A stretch of DNA of 9,187 nt from NCBI GenBank assembly GCA_049284695.1, contig JBAPYK010000365.1, positions 1 through 9,187 of the forward strand. The letters run 5' to 3'. Both the position numbers and the translations under genes were made by a program. Under the pieces are notes generated by a model that worked only from the letters and a program-made list of their open reading frames with translations, was not told the origin of the DNA and did no database searches. This document shows positions 1 to 6,576 of the stretch, piece after piece (the stretch's first letter is position 1; each line of letters starts with the position of its first letter). The DNA comes from Rhodoplanes sp049284695. Its GTDB lineage: Bacteria > Pseudomonadota > Alphaproteobacteria > Rhizobiales > Xanthobacteraceae.

Positions 1-1
1 C

Positions 2-502
2 TGCCGCTTGCCGGGCATGGCCGCCCGGTCGCCGGTGCGCGTCGTGCTCGATACCGGGCTCCGCCTCCCGCGCGAAAGCCGCCTCATCCGCACCGCACGG
101 CAGACGCCCGTGTGGGTCGTTGCCGGCGATGCCGCACCGGAATCGCTCGAACGCGATCTGCGGCGCGAGGGCGCCGAGATATTGCGGCTCGGGGGCGCCG
201 CGACGCTCGATCTGGGCGAAACGCTTGCAGCGCTTGCGCAACGCGGAATCACCCGGCTGATGGTCGAGGGCGGCCCGAAAGTCGCCGCCTCGTTCGTGCG
301 TGCCGATCTGATCGACGAAGCGGTCCTTTTGCACGGAAATTGCACAATCGGGAAGAATGGGATCGATGCGCTCGACGGGCTCGCCCTTGCCGCGCTGACG
401 CGGTCGAAGGCGCTTGCGGCGCGATCGGTTGAAACCGTCGGTTGCGACCGGGTCGAGACGTTTAGCCGCGCGAGCTTGGCCGGTCACACGATCGGCACAT
501 GA
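2..502 (+). CDS. ribD: RibD, C-terminal reductase domain (5' end cut by window edge)
   Basis: This is the carboxy-terminal part of the bifunctional riboflavin enzyme RibD. The reductase half uses NADPH to reduce 5-amino-6-(5-phosphoribosylamino)uracil to the ribitylamino form in the cytoplasm, on the way to FMN and FAD. The frame is open from base 2 and reads CRLPGM, then SPVRVVLDTGLRLP, the usual entry into the RibD reductase domain. Later LMVEGGPKVAASF is the conserved glycine-rich VEGG segment, followed by ADLIDEAVLLHG, also typical. About 166 residues are visible; the deaminase half, with its zinc-binding His/Cys motifs, lies outside the window. The gene stops with TGA at 500-502. ribE does not follow directly, as it does in many Hyphomicrobiales; the next gene is the Pat-like fusion. 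The TTG at base 8 is not a real start. Identification rests on motif recognition and is fairly secure. Confidence 0.88.
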   Translation, partial: CRLPGMAARSPVRVVLDTGLRLPRESRLIRTARQTPVWVVAGDAAPESLERDLRREGAEILRLGGAATLDLGETLAALAQRGITRLMVEGGPKVAASFVRADLIDEAVLLHGNCTIGKNGIDALDGLALAALTRSKALAARSVETVGCDRVETFSRASLAGHTIGT

Positions 503-545
503 TCGGGGCATTTCTGGCTGGTCTGCTCCGGGCGGCGGCGCTTTG

Positions 546-587
546 AGAGCATTGCTCTTGGTCAATGCAGAGGCAGACGGGCGTCTG
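546..587 (+). other. Short competing hairpins between ribD and the Pat-like gene
   Basis: Three small inverted repeats lie in the 164-bp gap. AGAGC (546-550) pairs with GCTCT (554-558) over a 3-nt loop. GCATTG (549-554) pairs with CAATGC (563-568) over an 8-nt loop and excludes the first. CAGAC (574-578) pairs with GTCTG (583-587) over GGGC. No T-run follows, so none is a convincing intrinsic terminator. They could be a weak ribD 3' end or leader structure, or chance pairing. I saw no convincing promoter in 503-666. Confidence 0.25.
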
Positions 588-652
588 TCGTTGGTTCGGA
601 GATTATTCGGCCGTTTTGTTCCTTGCCGGCGCGCAGCTGATTGCGGCGAGAC

Positions 653-658
653 AGAGGG
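653..658 (+). promoter_or_regulatory. Ribosome binding site of the Pat-like gene
   Basis: AGAGGG lies 8 nt upstream of the ATG at 667. It decides the start: the frame is open back to an ATG at 565, but the intervening 34 codons do not look like the family, and the protein from 667 begins directly at the CoA-binding fold (LFSPRAVAVVGAS). Confidence 0.6.
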
Positions 659-666
659 CGTTTTTG

Positions 667-3393
667 ATGAGCACTTACCGACTGAAATCGCTGTTTTCCC
701 CCCGCGCCGTTGCGGTGGTGGGCGCAAGTCCGCGCGAGCTCTCGTTGGGCCGGATCGTGCTCGGCAATCTGCGCAAGGCAGGGTTCAAAGGCCCGATACA
801 CATCGTCAATCCCCGCTACCCGGAGATCGACGGACAGGCTACCGTTCCGAACATCGAGGCGCTCGACCCCGCCCCCGATCTGATGGTCGTGACCGCGCCG
901 GCCGCCGAAGTCCCCGGCCTGATTGCGAGCGCTGGCGCGCGCGGGGTTGCCGCGGCCATCGTGATCACCGCCGGGCTCGGCCACGGGCCGGGCTCGCTCG
1001 CCGAGCAGACGCGCCAAGCGGCGCGAGCGCATGGTCTGCGGCTCCTCGGACCCAACTGTCTGGGCTTGTTCGTGCCGAGCGCGCGCCTCAACGCCAGCTT
1101 CGCGGTGCATCAGCCGAAGATCGGCGATCTCGCGCTTATTTCGCAGTCGGGGGGCGTAGCGGCGGGGCTCGTGGAATGGGCGGCCGGCCGGTCGATCGGC
1201 TTTTCCGGGATCGCCTCGATCGGGGACGCCATCGACATCGATTTCGGCGACCTCCTCGACTATTTCGCCCTCGACCGCCGCACCCGGGCGATCCTGATGT
1301 ACATCGAGTCGATCTCCGATGTGCGCAAGTTCATGTCGGCGGCCCGCGCGGCTGCCCGCGTGAAGCCGGTGATCGTGGTCAAGGCAGGCCGTCACGCGCA
1401 GGCCGCCCGCGCCGCGGCGACCCACACCGGCGCGCTTGCCGGCGTCGACGCAGTCTACGCCGCCGCCTTTCGCCGCGCCGGCCTGTTGCGCGTCATCGAC
1501 CTCGACGAATTGTTCGCCGCCGCCGAGACCCTCGGGCGTCTCAGTCCATTCGAGGGCAAGCGTCTCGCCATCATGACCAATGGCGGCGGCATCGGCGTGC
1601 TTGCGGTCGATCGCGTCATCGATCTCGGGGGAACGCTCGCGGGCATCTCGCCGCAGACCATGGAGAAGCTCAACGCTTCGCTCCCGCCCACCTGGTCGAA
1701 GTCAAATCCCATCGACATTATCGGGGACGCCGACGCGACCCGCTACGCGGCGGCGCTGGAAGCGCTGCTCGACGACACGGAGAACGACGCCGTCCTTGCG
1801 ATGAACGTGCCGACCGCGCTCGCCTCGGCGGGCGACTGCGCCGATGCGGTAGTCCGCGTCGTTCAGGAGCAGCGCGTCAAGCGCATGACGCGCAAGCCGG
1901 TGCTCGCGGTCTGGGTCGGCGACGACGGGCGCGCCGCCAAGGCGTTCGACGCCGCGGCCATTCCCTACTACAGCACCGAGACCGACGCGATCCGCGGGTT
2001 CATGCATCTCGTGCGCTATGTCGAGGCAAATCACGCGCTGATGGAGACGCCTCCGAGCGCGCCGACCGAGTTCGTCTCCGACACCGCGAAGGCGCGCCAG
2101 GTCATCGCCGAGGCGCTGGCGTCGGGCAAGACCTGGCTCGATCCGCTCGACGTCAACCGGCTCTTCGACGCCTACGGCATCCCCGTATCTCCGGCCATTC
2201 TCGCCCGCGACGGCAAGGAAGCCGCCGCCGCGGCCCGTCCTTTCCTGCAGCAAGGGCAGGGCGTGGTGGTGAAAGTGCTTTCGCCTGACATCATCCACAA
2301 GTCGGACGTGGACGGCGTGCGCCTCAATCTGACCAGCGAGAAGGCGGTCGAGACGGCAACCGAGGATATTCTCAAGCGCGCGCACGCGGCGCGGCCGTCC
2401 GCGCGCATCGAGGGAGTCACCGTCCATCCGATGCTGCTGCGGCCGAAAGCCCGCGAGCTGATCGTCGGCCTTGCCGACGATCCGACCTTCGGCCCGGTCG
2501 TGGTGTTCGGCAGCGGCGGAACGGCGGTGGAAGTGGTCGACGACAAGGCGCTGGCGCTCCCTCCGCTCGACCTGAAGCTTGCCGCCGATCTGATCAATCG
2601 CACGCGGGTATCGCGCCTGCTACGTGGCTATCGCAACGTGCCGCCGGCGGACCGCCAGGCGCTCGAATTGATGCTCGTCAAAGTAGCGCAGCTCGCGGCC
2701 GATTTGCCGGAGGTGCGAGAGCTCGATCTTAATCCCGTGCTTGCCGATGCAAGCGGGGCGGTCGCTGTCGACGCGCGCGTGGTAATCGCGCCGGTCGAGA
2801 AGGGGATGCGCGCGCACTCGCGCTTCGCCATCCGGCCCTATCCGAAGGAATGGGAACGCAGTTACCCGTCCTTTAACGGCCTGCGTCTCCTGGTGCGGCC
2901 CGTTCGGCCAGAAGATGAGGGGCTTTATCGCGAATTCTTCCGTCATGTCACCGAGGACGACCTGCGGCTGCGCTTCTTCGCGCCGGTGAGGGAATTCAGC
3001 CACACTTTCATCGCCCGGTTGACTCAGATCGACTATGCCCGCGCCATGGCGTTCGTCGCCCTTAACCAAGAATCTGGCGAGATGCTGGGAGGGGTGCGGC
3101 TGCATTCCGACGCAAATTATGAGACGGGCGAATACGCCATTCTGCTGCGGTCCGATCTGAAGGGCCGCGGCCTCGGCTGGCTATTGATGAAGACGATGAT
3201 CGAATACGCGTCCGCCGAGGGCTTGGGCGTGATCGAAGGCGAGGTGCTGCGCGACAATACGACCATGCTGGCCATGTGCGGCGAGCTCGGCTTCAAGATC
3301 GAGGCCGACCCCGAAGACCCCGGCCTGTGTCGCGTCGTGCTTGATCTGACGACGGCGAAACCGCTCACGCGCGCCCCCGAACTGGTGCAGTGA
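667..3393 (+). CDS. Acyl-CoA synthetase (ADP-forming)/GNAT acetyltransferase fusion, Pat-like
   Basis: This 908-residue protein has the Pat/PatZ (YfiQ) architecture: an ADP-forming acyl-CoA synthetase-like region fused to a GNAT lysine acetyltransferase. Characterised Pat proteins acetylate AMP-forming acyl-CoA synthetases on a catalytic lysine and switch them off. Visible parts in order: a CoA-binding Rossmann domain at about 9-105 (AVAVVGAS); a succinyl-CoA-ligase-like region with GPNCLG (128-133), SQSGGV (159-164), YIES with Glu214 and THTGALAG with His253; an ATP-grasp region at about 480-710 with IIHKSD (His544) and FGSGGTAVEVVDD (614-626); and a GNAT domain from about 739, with GEY (Glu822, probable catalytic base) and the acetyl-CoA loop KGRGLG (832-837). 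Glu214, His253 and His544 sit in the motifs holding the active-site residues of ADP-forming acetyl-CoA synthetases, so ligase activity is possible. It could therefore be a regulator, an acyl-CoA ligase, or both. No signal peptide is visible. It ends 281 bp before nuoA and is probably a separate transcript. Confidence 0.88.
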   Translation: MSTYRLKSLFSPRAVAVVGASPRELSLGRIVLGNLRKAGFKGPIHIVNPRYPEIDGQATVPNIEALDPAPDLMVVTAPAAEVPGLIASAGARGVAAAIVITAGLGHGPGSLAEQTRQAARAHGLRLLGPNCLGLFVPSARLNASFAVHQPKIGDLALISQSGGVAAGLVEWAAGRSIGFSGIASIGDAIDIDFGDLLDYFALDRRTRAILMYIESISDVRKFMSAARAAARVKPVIVVKAGRHAQAARAAATHTGALAGVDAVYAAAFRRAGLLRVIDLDELFAAAETLGRLSPFEGKRLAIMTNGGGIGVLAVDRVIDLGGTLAGISPQTMEKLNASLPPTWSKSNPIDIIGDADATRYAAALEALLDDTENDAVLAMNVPTALASAGDCADAVVRVVQEQRVKRMTRKPVLAVWVGDDGRAAKAFDAAAIPYYSTETDAIRGFMHLVRYVEANHALMETPPSAPTEFVSDTAKARQVIAEALASGKTWLDPLDVNRLFDAYGIPVSPAILARDGKEAAAAARPFLQQGQGVVVKVLSPDIIHKSDVDGVRLNLTSEKAVETATEDILKRAHAARPSARIEGVTVHPMLLRPKARELIVGLADDPTFGPVVVFGSGGTAVEVVDDKALALPPLDLKLAADLINRTRVSRLLRGYRNVPPADRQALELMLVKVAQLAADLPEVRELDLNPVLADASGAVAVDARVVIAPVEKGMRAHSRFAIRPYPKEWERSYPSFNGLRLLVRPVRPEDEGLYREFFRHVTEDDLRLRFFAPVREFSHTFIARLTQIDYARAMAFVALNQESGEMLGGVRLHSDANYETGEYAILLRSDLKGRGLGWLLMKTMIEYASAEGLGVIEGEVLRDNTTMLAMCGELGFKIEADPEDPGLCRVVLDLTTAKPLTRAPELVQ

Positions 3394-3431
3394 CGACGTG
3401 CGGCATGCGCGGGTCGCGGCGCCCGTCGGCG

Positions 3432-3461
3432 TTGGCGAGATAATTCATCGCCGTGTATTGA
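3432..3461 (+). promoter_or_regulatory. Candidate sigma-70-like promoter for nuo
   Basis: TTGGCG (3432-3437) and TATTGA (3456-3461) are separated by 18 bp, loosely matching -35 and -10 elements. If used, it would leave a leader of roughly 200 nt before nuoA. The match is partial, and such pairs occur by chance; this is the best candidate I can see in the gap, not a confident call. Confidence 0.22.
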
Positions 3462-3531
3462 ATTGCGGCCACTCTCGGCGAACTGCGCTGGAGGGGAAGT
3501 CGAACCGTTCGCTGATCCGAATGCGTCATAA

Positions 3532-3569
3532 GGCGGCTTGCGGCGATTTGTGCGCTGCGCTAAGCCTCC
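3532..3569 (+). other. Imperfect hairpin in the nuoA leader
   Basis: GGCGGCTTGCG (3532-3542) pairs with CGCTAAGCCTCC (3558-3569): three GC pairs, a bulged T at 3561, five pairs (GGCTT/AAGCC), one mismatch, then two pairs, closing a 15-nt loop. No T-run follows. It would sit in the 5' untranslated leader if transcription starts upstream. A chance pairing in GC-rich DNA is quite possible. Confidence 0.25.
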
Positions 3570-3674
3570 GGCGCCTTGCTCTGGAATGAATCTTAAGTGG
3601 TCAGGCCGGACCGACGGACAGCCGCCTCTCGGTTTCGGCGCGCAGCGGCGATCCGGACGAACCAGAGGTCTCGA

Positions 3675-4040
3675 ATGAACGTCATCCTGCAAGACTACCT
3701 GCCGATTGCCGTTTTTATCGCCATCGCGGCCGTCATCGTGATGGGGTTGATGGTCGCGCCATTTCTGGTGGCCTACAAAAGTCCGGATGCGGAGAAACTT
3801 TCGGCGTACGAATGCGGGTTCAATGCTTTTGATGACGCGCGCATGAAATTCGACGTGCGCTTCTACCTGATTTCGCTCCTGTTCATCATTTTCGACCTTG
3901 AAGTTGCATTTCTATTTCCTTGGGCGGCGGCCTATCGCGAAATCGGCCTGTTCGGTTTCTGGTCGATGATCGTTTTTCTCGGCGTTTTGACCGTCGGCTT
4001 TATCTACGAGTGGAAGAAAGGAGCGCTCGAATGGGATTGA
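3675..4040 (+). CDS. nuoA: NADH:quinone oxidoreductase subunit A (NuoA)
   Basis: NuoA (ND3 homologue) is a small membrane subunit of complex I at the junction between the membrane arm and the quinone module. The 121-residue product has the usual family length and three predicted membrane helices at about 10-32, 62-83 and 91-112. The loop after helix 1 carries SAYECGF (43-49), whose cysteine (Cys47) corresponds to the ND3 loop cysteine that marks active/deactive states in mitochondria. Helix 2 carries FDLEVAFLFPW with Asp74 and Glu76, the conserved buried acids of the family. ATG 3675 is chosen because AGAGG (3664-3668) lies 6 nt upstream and the family N-terminus begins there; the open frame back to 3597 is not supported. 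It is the first gene of the operon and overlaps nuoB by 10 bp. Confidence 0.95.
   Translation: MNVILQDYLPIAVFIAIAAVIVMGLMVAPFLVAYKSPDAEKLSAYECGFNAFDDARMKFDVRFYLISLLFIIFDLEVAFLFPWAAAYREIGLFGFWSMIVFLGVLTVGFIYEWKKGALEWD
4017..4023 (+). promoter_or_regulatory. nuoB ribosome binding site inside nuoA
   Basis: AAAGGAG lies within the last codons of nuoA, 7 nt before the nuoB ATG at 4031. It fixes the nuoB start against the longer open frame reaching back to 3920, and implies that nuoB translation is coupled to that of nuoA. Confidence 0.7.
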
Positions 4041-4606
4041 ACGAGCGCGCGCAAGTGGCCCCGGCCGCGGCCGGAGTGCTCGATCCGCGGACGGGCAGGC
4101 CGGTTGGCGAGAACGATCCTTTTTTCCGAGGCGTCACGGACGAGCTTGCGGACAAAGGCTTTCTCGTCACCGCGACCGACGAGCTGATCACTTGGGCGCG
4201 CACCGGCTCGCTCATGTGGATGCAGTTTGGCCTTGCCTGCTGCGCGATCGAGATGATCCACGCCGCGATGCCGCGCTACGATCTCGAACGCTTCGGCGCC
4301 GCCCCGCGCGCGTCGCCGCGCCAATCCGACGTGATCATCGTGGCGGGAACGCTTACCAACAAGATGGCGCCCGCGTTCCGCAAGGTCTACGACCAGATGC
4401 CGGAGCCGCGCTACGTCATTTCAATGGGGTCCTGCGCCAATGGGGGCGGCTACTACCACTATTCCTATTCGGTGGTGCGGGGCTGCGATCGGATCGTGCC
4501 GGTCGACATCTACGTGCCCGGTTGTCCTCCGAGCGCGGAAGCGTTGCTTTACGGCGTCCTGCTTCTGCAAAAGAAAATCCGCCGCACCGGCACGATCGAA
4601 CGCTGA
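4031..4606 (+). CDS. nuoB: NADH:quinone oxidoreductase subunit B (NuoB)
   Basis: NuoB (PSST homologue) binds [4Fe-4S] cluster N2, the last iron-sulfur centre, which hands electrons to quinone at the interface with NuoD. The 191-residue protein shows all the expected ligands: the tandem Cys70-Cys71 in FGLACCAIEM, Cys135 in SMGSCANGGGYY and Cys165 in VPGCPP. The segment APRASPRQSDVIIVAGT (91-107) and RGCDRIVPVD (150-159) are also strongly conserved in the family. The first 35 or so residues form a variable, proline/alanine-rich N-terminal extension, common in alphaproteobacteria. The start at 4031 is set by AAAGGAG at 4017-4023. The gene overlaps nuoA by 10 bp and is followed after 33 bp by nuoC. 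Confidence 0.96.
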   Translation: MGLNERAQVAPAAAGVLDPRTGRPVGENDPFFRGVTDELADKGFLVTATDELITWARTGSLMWMQFGLACCAIEMIHAAMPRYDLERFGAAPRASPRQSDVIIVAGTLTNKMAPAFRKVYDQMPEPRYVISMGSCANGGGYYHYSYSVVRGCDRIVPVDIYVPGCPPSAEALLYGVLLLQKKIRRTGTIER

Positions 4607-4627
4607 GACGGCGCATCGGACCGTCTT
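4605..4627 (+). other. Hairpin at the nuoB stop codon
   Basis: GAGACGG (4605-4611) pairs with CCGTCTT (4621-4627): six Watson-Crick pairs plus a terminal G-T pair over a 9-nt loop. It begins inside the nuoB stop codon and fills most of the 33-bp gap before nuoC. It lacks a T-run. A role in mRNA stability or in setting subunit ratios would be inference. Confidence 0.35.
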
Positions 4628-4639
4628 CGAGGCATCGCA

Positions 4640-5242
4640 ATGAACGACAGGTTGGACGATCTCGGACAGGCGATTGCGCGCGCGCTTCCCGAGTCCGTCA
4701 CCGGCAATCAGGTGGCGAACGGAGAGCTCACGATCACGGCGCGGGCGGCCGACATCGTCAAGGTCGTCACTTTCCTGCGCGATGATCCGGGTTGCCGGTT
4801 CTTCGCCTTCGTCGATGTGACGGCGGTCGACTGGCCGCAGCGGGAAAGGCGGTTTGACGTGGTCTATCATCTGCTCTCGCCCACCAAGAACTGGCGGGTG
4901 CGGATCAAGGTCGAGGTCAACGAAAGGGAGTCGGTCCCCTCCATCATCGAGGTGTTCCCGGGCGCCAATTGGTTCGAGCGCGAAGTGTTCGACCTGTATG
5001 GCGTGCCGTTCACCGGCCATCCCGACCTGCGGCGCATCCTCACCGACTACGGCTTTTCCGGCCACCCGCTGCGCAAGGATTTCCCCTTGACGGGATTCGT
5101 CGAGGTGCGCTGGGACGATGAACAGAAGCGGGTCGTATACGACAAGGTGCAGCTCGCCCAGGAGTACCGGGATTTCGATTTTCTCTCGCCGTGGGAAGGG
5201 GCGGACTATCCGCTCCCCGGCGACGAGAAGGCGAAACAGTAA
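4640..5242 (+). CDS. nuoC: NADH:quinone oxidoreductase subunit C (NuoC)
   Basis: NuoC (30-kDa subunit homologue) is a peripheral-arm subunit without cofactors that packs against NuoD and NuoB in the quinone module. The product has 200 residues, the usual length for a stand-alone NuoC. The family signature lies at about 113-150: EREVFDLYGVPFTGHP, then DLRRILTDYGFSGHPLRKD. Upstream, FFAFVDVTAVDWP (54-66) and the strand VVYHLLS (74-80) also fit. NuoC and NuoD are separate genes here, unlike the fused NuoCD of Escherichia coli, which fits the mitochondrial-like alphaproteobacterial enzyme. The ATG at 4640 is preceded by a modest CGAGG at about 4628-4632. It is followed by nuoD after 34 bp. Confidence 0.96.
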   Translation: MNDRLDDLGQAIARALPESVTGNQVANGELTITARAADIVKVVTFLRDDPGCRFFAFVDVTAVDWPQRERRFDVVYHLLSPTKNWRVRIKVEVNERESVPSIIEVFPGANWFEREVFDLYGVPFTGHPDLRRILTDYGFSGHPLRKDFPLTGFVEVRWDDEQKRVVYDKVQLAQEYRDFDFLSPWEGADYPLPGDEKAKQ

Positions 5243-5276
5243 CGGGGCGAGCAGGAATGACGAGCGGTGAATAGGG

Positions 5277-6467
5277 ATGGCTGAAGCTTCGGTTCGCACT
5301 TTCACCATCAATTTCGGGCCGCAGCATCCGTCCGCGCATGGCGTGTTGCGGCTGTTGCTCGATCTCGACGGCGAGGTGATCGAGCGCGCCGACCCGCATA
5401 TCGGGCTCTTGCATCGCGGCACCGAGAAGCTGATCGAGCACAAGACCTATCTACAGGCCATTCCCTATTTCGATCGGCTGGACTACAGCGCCCCGATCAA
5501 CCAGGAGCACGTGTTCTGCCTCGCGGTGGAGAAGTTGATCGGGCTCGAGGTTCCCAAGCGCGGCCAACTGATGCGCGTGCTGTTTTTGGAGCTCGGCCGG
5601 CTGATCAACCATATTCTCAACACGACCACGCAAGCGCTCGACATCGGCGCCCTCACGCCTCCGCTCTGGGGGTTCGAGGAACGCGAAAAGATCATGAATT
5701 TTTACGAGCGGGCGTCGGGCGCGCGCATGCACTGCAATTACATGCGTCCGGGCGGCGTCCACCAGGATGTGCCGCCGAAGCTGCTCGACGACATCTGGGC
5801 GTTCTGCGATCCGTTCCTGAAGGTTCTCGACGACATCGAGGAATTGCTGACCGAGAACCGCATTTTCAAACAGCGGATGGTGGATATCGCCGTCATGACC
5901 TTGGAGGATGCATGGGGCTGGGGTTTCTCGGGGCCGCATGTGCGCGCGGCGGGCGCCGCGTGGGACCTGCGCCGCGCACAGCCCTACGAATGCTATTCCG
6001 AGCTCGAATTCGACATTCCGACTGGCAAGCACGGCGATTGCTACGACCGTTACCTCGTGCGCATGGAGGAGATGCGCCAGTCGATCCGCATCATCAAACA
6101 GTGCCTGGAAAAACTGCGCTCGCCGGAAGGCCAAGGACCGGTCATCGCCGAGGACAACAAATTCGTGCCGCCGCGGCGCGGCGAGATGAAGCGCTCGATG
6201 GAGGCGCTTATCCACCATTTCAAGCTCTACACCGAGGGCTTCCACGTGCCGGCGGGCGAGGTCTACGCCGCCGCCGAAGCGCCAAAGGGCGAGTTTGGCG
6301 TCTATCTCATCGCCGATGGCACCAACAAACCGTACAAGTGCAAGATCCGCGCGCCCGGCTTCGCCCACTTGAGCGCGCTCGACTTCATCAGCAAGGGCCA
6401 CATGCTCGCGGACATGACCGCGATTATTGGCGCGCTCGACATCGTGTTCGGCGAGGTGGACCGTTGA
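5277..6467 (+). CDS. nuoD: NADH:quinone oxidoreductase subunit D (NuoD)
   Basis: NuoD (49-kDa/NDUFS2 homologue) forms most of the quinone-binding pocket next to cluster N2. The 396-residue product has the usual length. NFGPQHPSAHGVLR (12-25) carries His21, and FDRLDY (65-70) carries Tyr70; by motif spacing these match the quinone head-group residues His59 and Tyr108 of the bovine subunit. PHIGLLHRGTEK contains Arg47, matching bovine Arg85, which is dimethylated in mitochondria. The C-terminus ends GALDIVFGEVDR, the canonical ending. The ATG at 5277 is the only supported start because an in-frame TGA lies at 5268-5270. The ribosome binding site is weak, perhaps GGTGA at 5266-5270. A five-codon frame with a better upstream purine stretch (ATG 5257 to TAG 5274) sits just before it. 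A 116-bp gap and the methyltransferase gene follow. Confidence 0.97.
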   Translation: MAEASVRTFTINFGPQHPSAHGVLRLLLDLDGEVIERADPHIGLLHRGTEKLIEHKTYLQAIPYFDRLDYSAPINQEHVFCLAVEKLIGLEVPKRGQLMRVLFLELGRLINHILNTTTQALDIGALTPPLWGFEEREKIMNFYERASGARMHCNYMRPGGVHQDVPPKLLDDIWAFCDPFLKVLDDIEELLTENRIFKQRMVDIAVMTLEDAWGWGFSGPHVRAAGAAWDLRRAQPYECYSELEFDIPTGKHGDCYDRYLVRMEEMRQSIRIIKQCLEKLRSPEGQGPVIAEDNKFVPPRRGEMKRSMEALIHHFKLYTEGFHVPAGEVYAAAEAPKGEFGVYLIADGTNKPYKCKIRAPGFAHLSALDFISKGHMLADMTAIIGALDIVFGEVDR

Positions 6468-6490
6468 AGGGCGTATTGCAGCACAGCGGA

Positions 6491-6515
6491 CGGCGCGACC
6501 GGACGAAGCGCGCCG
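6491..6515 (+). other. First hairpin in the nuoD-methyltransferase gap
   Basis: CGGCGCG (6491-6497) and CGCGCCG (6509-6515) form a perfect 7-bp all-GC stem over an 11-nt loop, 24 nt after the nuoD stop. It is not followed by a T-run (the next bases are AGATTGACGC), so it does not look like an intrinsic terminator. It could block 3' exonucleases and stabilise the nuoABCD message. Confidence 0.45.
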
Positions 6516-6532
6516 AGATTGACGCGGCAGCC

Positions 6533-6558
6533 GGGAAAGCGCGGCGGTGCGTTTTCCC
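6533..6558 (+). other. Second, longer hairpin before the methyltransferase gene
   Basis: GGGAAAGCGC (6533-6542) pairs with GCGTTTTCCC (6549-6558): nine Watson-Crick pairs and one G-T pair (6539/6552) over a 6-nt loop. TTTT follows at 6566-6569, after seven other bases, and the ribosome binding site GGGAGG follows at 6571-6576. This is the strongest stem I found in the window. It could be a weak attenuator, a processing site or a stability element. Confidence 0.5.
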
Positions 6559-6570
6559 CGTCGCGTTTTC

Positions 6571-6576
6571 GGGAGG
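6571..6576 (+). promoter_or_regulatory. Ribosome binding site of the methyltransferase gene
   Basis: GGGAGG lies 7 nt before the ATG at 6584. It fixes the start against the much longer open frame that runs back through nuoD in another frame to 5912. Confidence 0.7.

Larger units (their letters stand above)
3394..3674 (+). other. Intergenic leader upstream of the nuo operon
   Basis: These 281 bp separate the Pat-like gene from nuoA and hold no convincing gene. A 63-codon open frame at 3398-3589 has no good ribosome binding site and an arginine-rich composition typical of GC-rich noise. The region should contain the nuo promoter, since it is the only sizeable gap before nuoA. A weak sigma-70-like pair and an imperfect hairpin are listed separately. 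I see no T-run-backed terminator after the Pat-like gene. Confidence 0.6.

Noticed and set aside
565..666. N-terminal extension of the Pat-like protein from the ATG at 565
   Set aside because: The extra 34 residues do not resemble the family, the ATG at 565 has no good ribosome binding site, and AGAGGG sits correctly before the ATG at 667.
503..666. FMN riboswitch near ribD
   Set aside because: The gap lies downstream of ribD and lacks the size and conserved multi-stem layout of an FMN aptamer.
414..2288. Long forward open frame across ribD and the Pat-like gene
   Set aside because: Its translation is dominated by Arg, Gly and Pro in the alternative frame of a clear gene; it is a GC-rich shadow.
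3398..3589. 63-codon forward frame in the nuo leader
   Set aside because: No ribosome binding site, no recognisable motif, and composition typical of non-coding GC-rich DNA.
3117..3692. 191-codon reverse-strand frame across the nuo leader
   Set aside because: About half lies antisense to the GNAT domain and the rest is arginine-rich with no motif or start signal; chance antisense frame.
3920..4030. Longer NuoB start within nuoA
   Set aside because: The extra residues are a nuoA shadow, and AAAGGAG sits 7 nt before the ATG at 4031.
4421..5443. 340-codon reverse-strand frame opposite nuoB, nuoC and nuoD
   Set aside because: Lies opposite strongly conserved complex I genes; its length is explained by their codon bias, and the translation matches no family I recognise.
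5451..6401. 316-codon reverse-strand frame opposite nuoD
   Set aside because: Mirror frame of a highly conserved gene, with no independent signal.
6533..6569. Strong intrinsic terminator after nuoD
   Set aside because: Although the stem is good, seven non-T bases separate it from a four-T run, and the genes continue as an operon, so I call it only a hairpin of unknown role.
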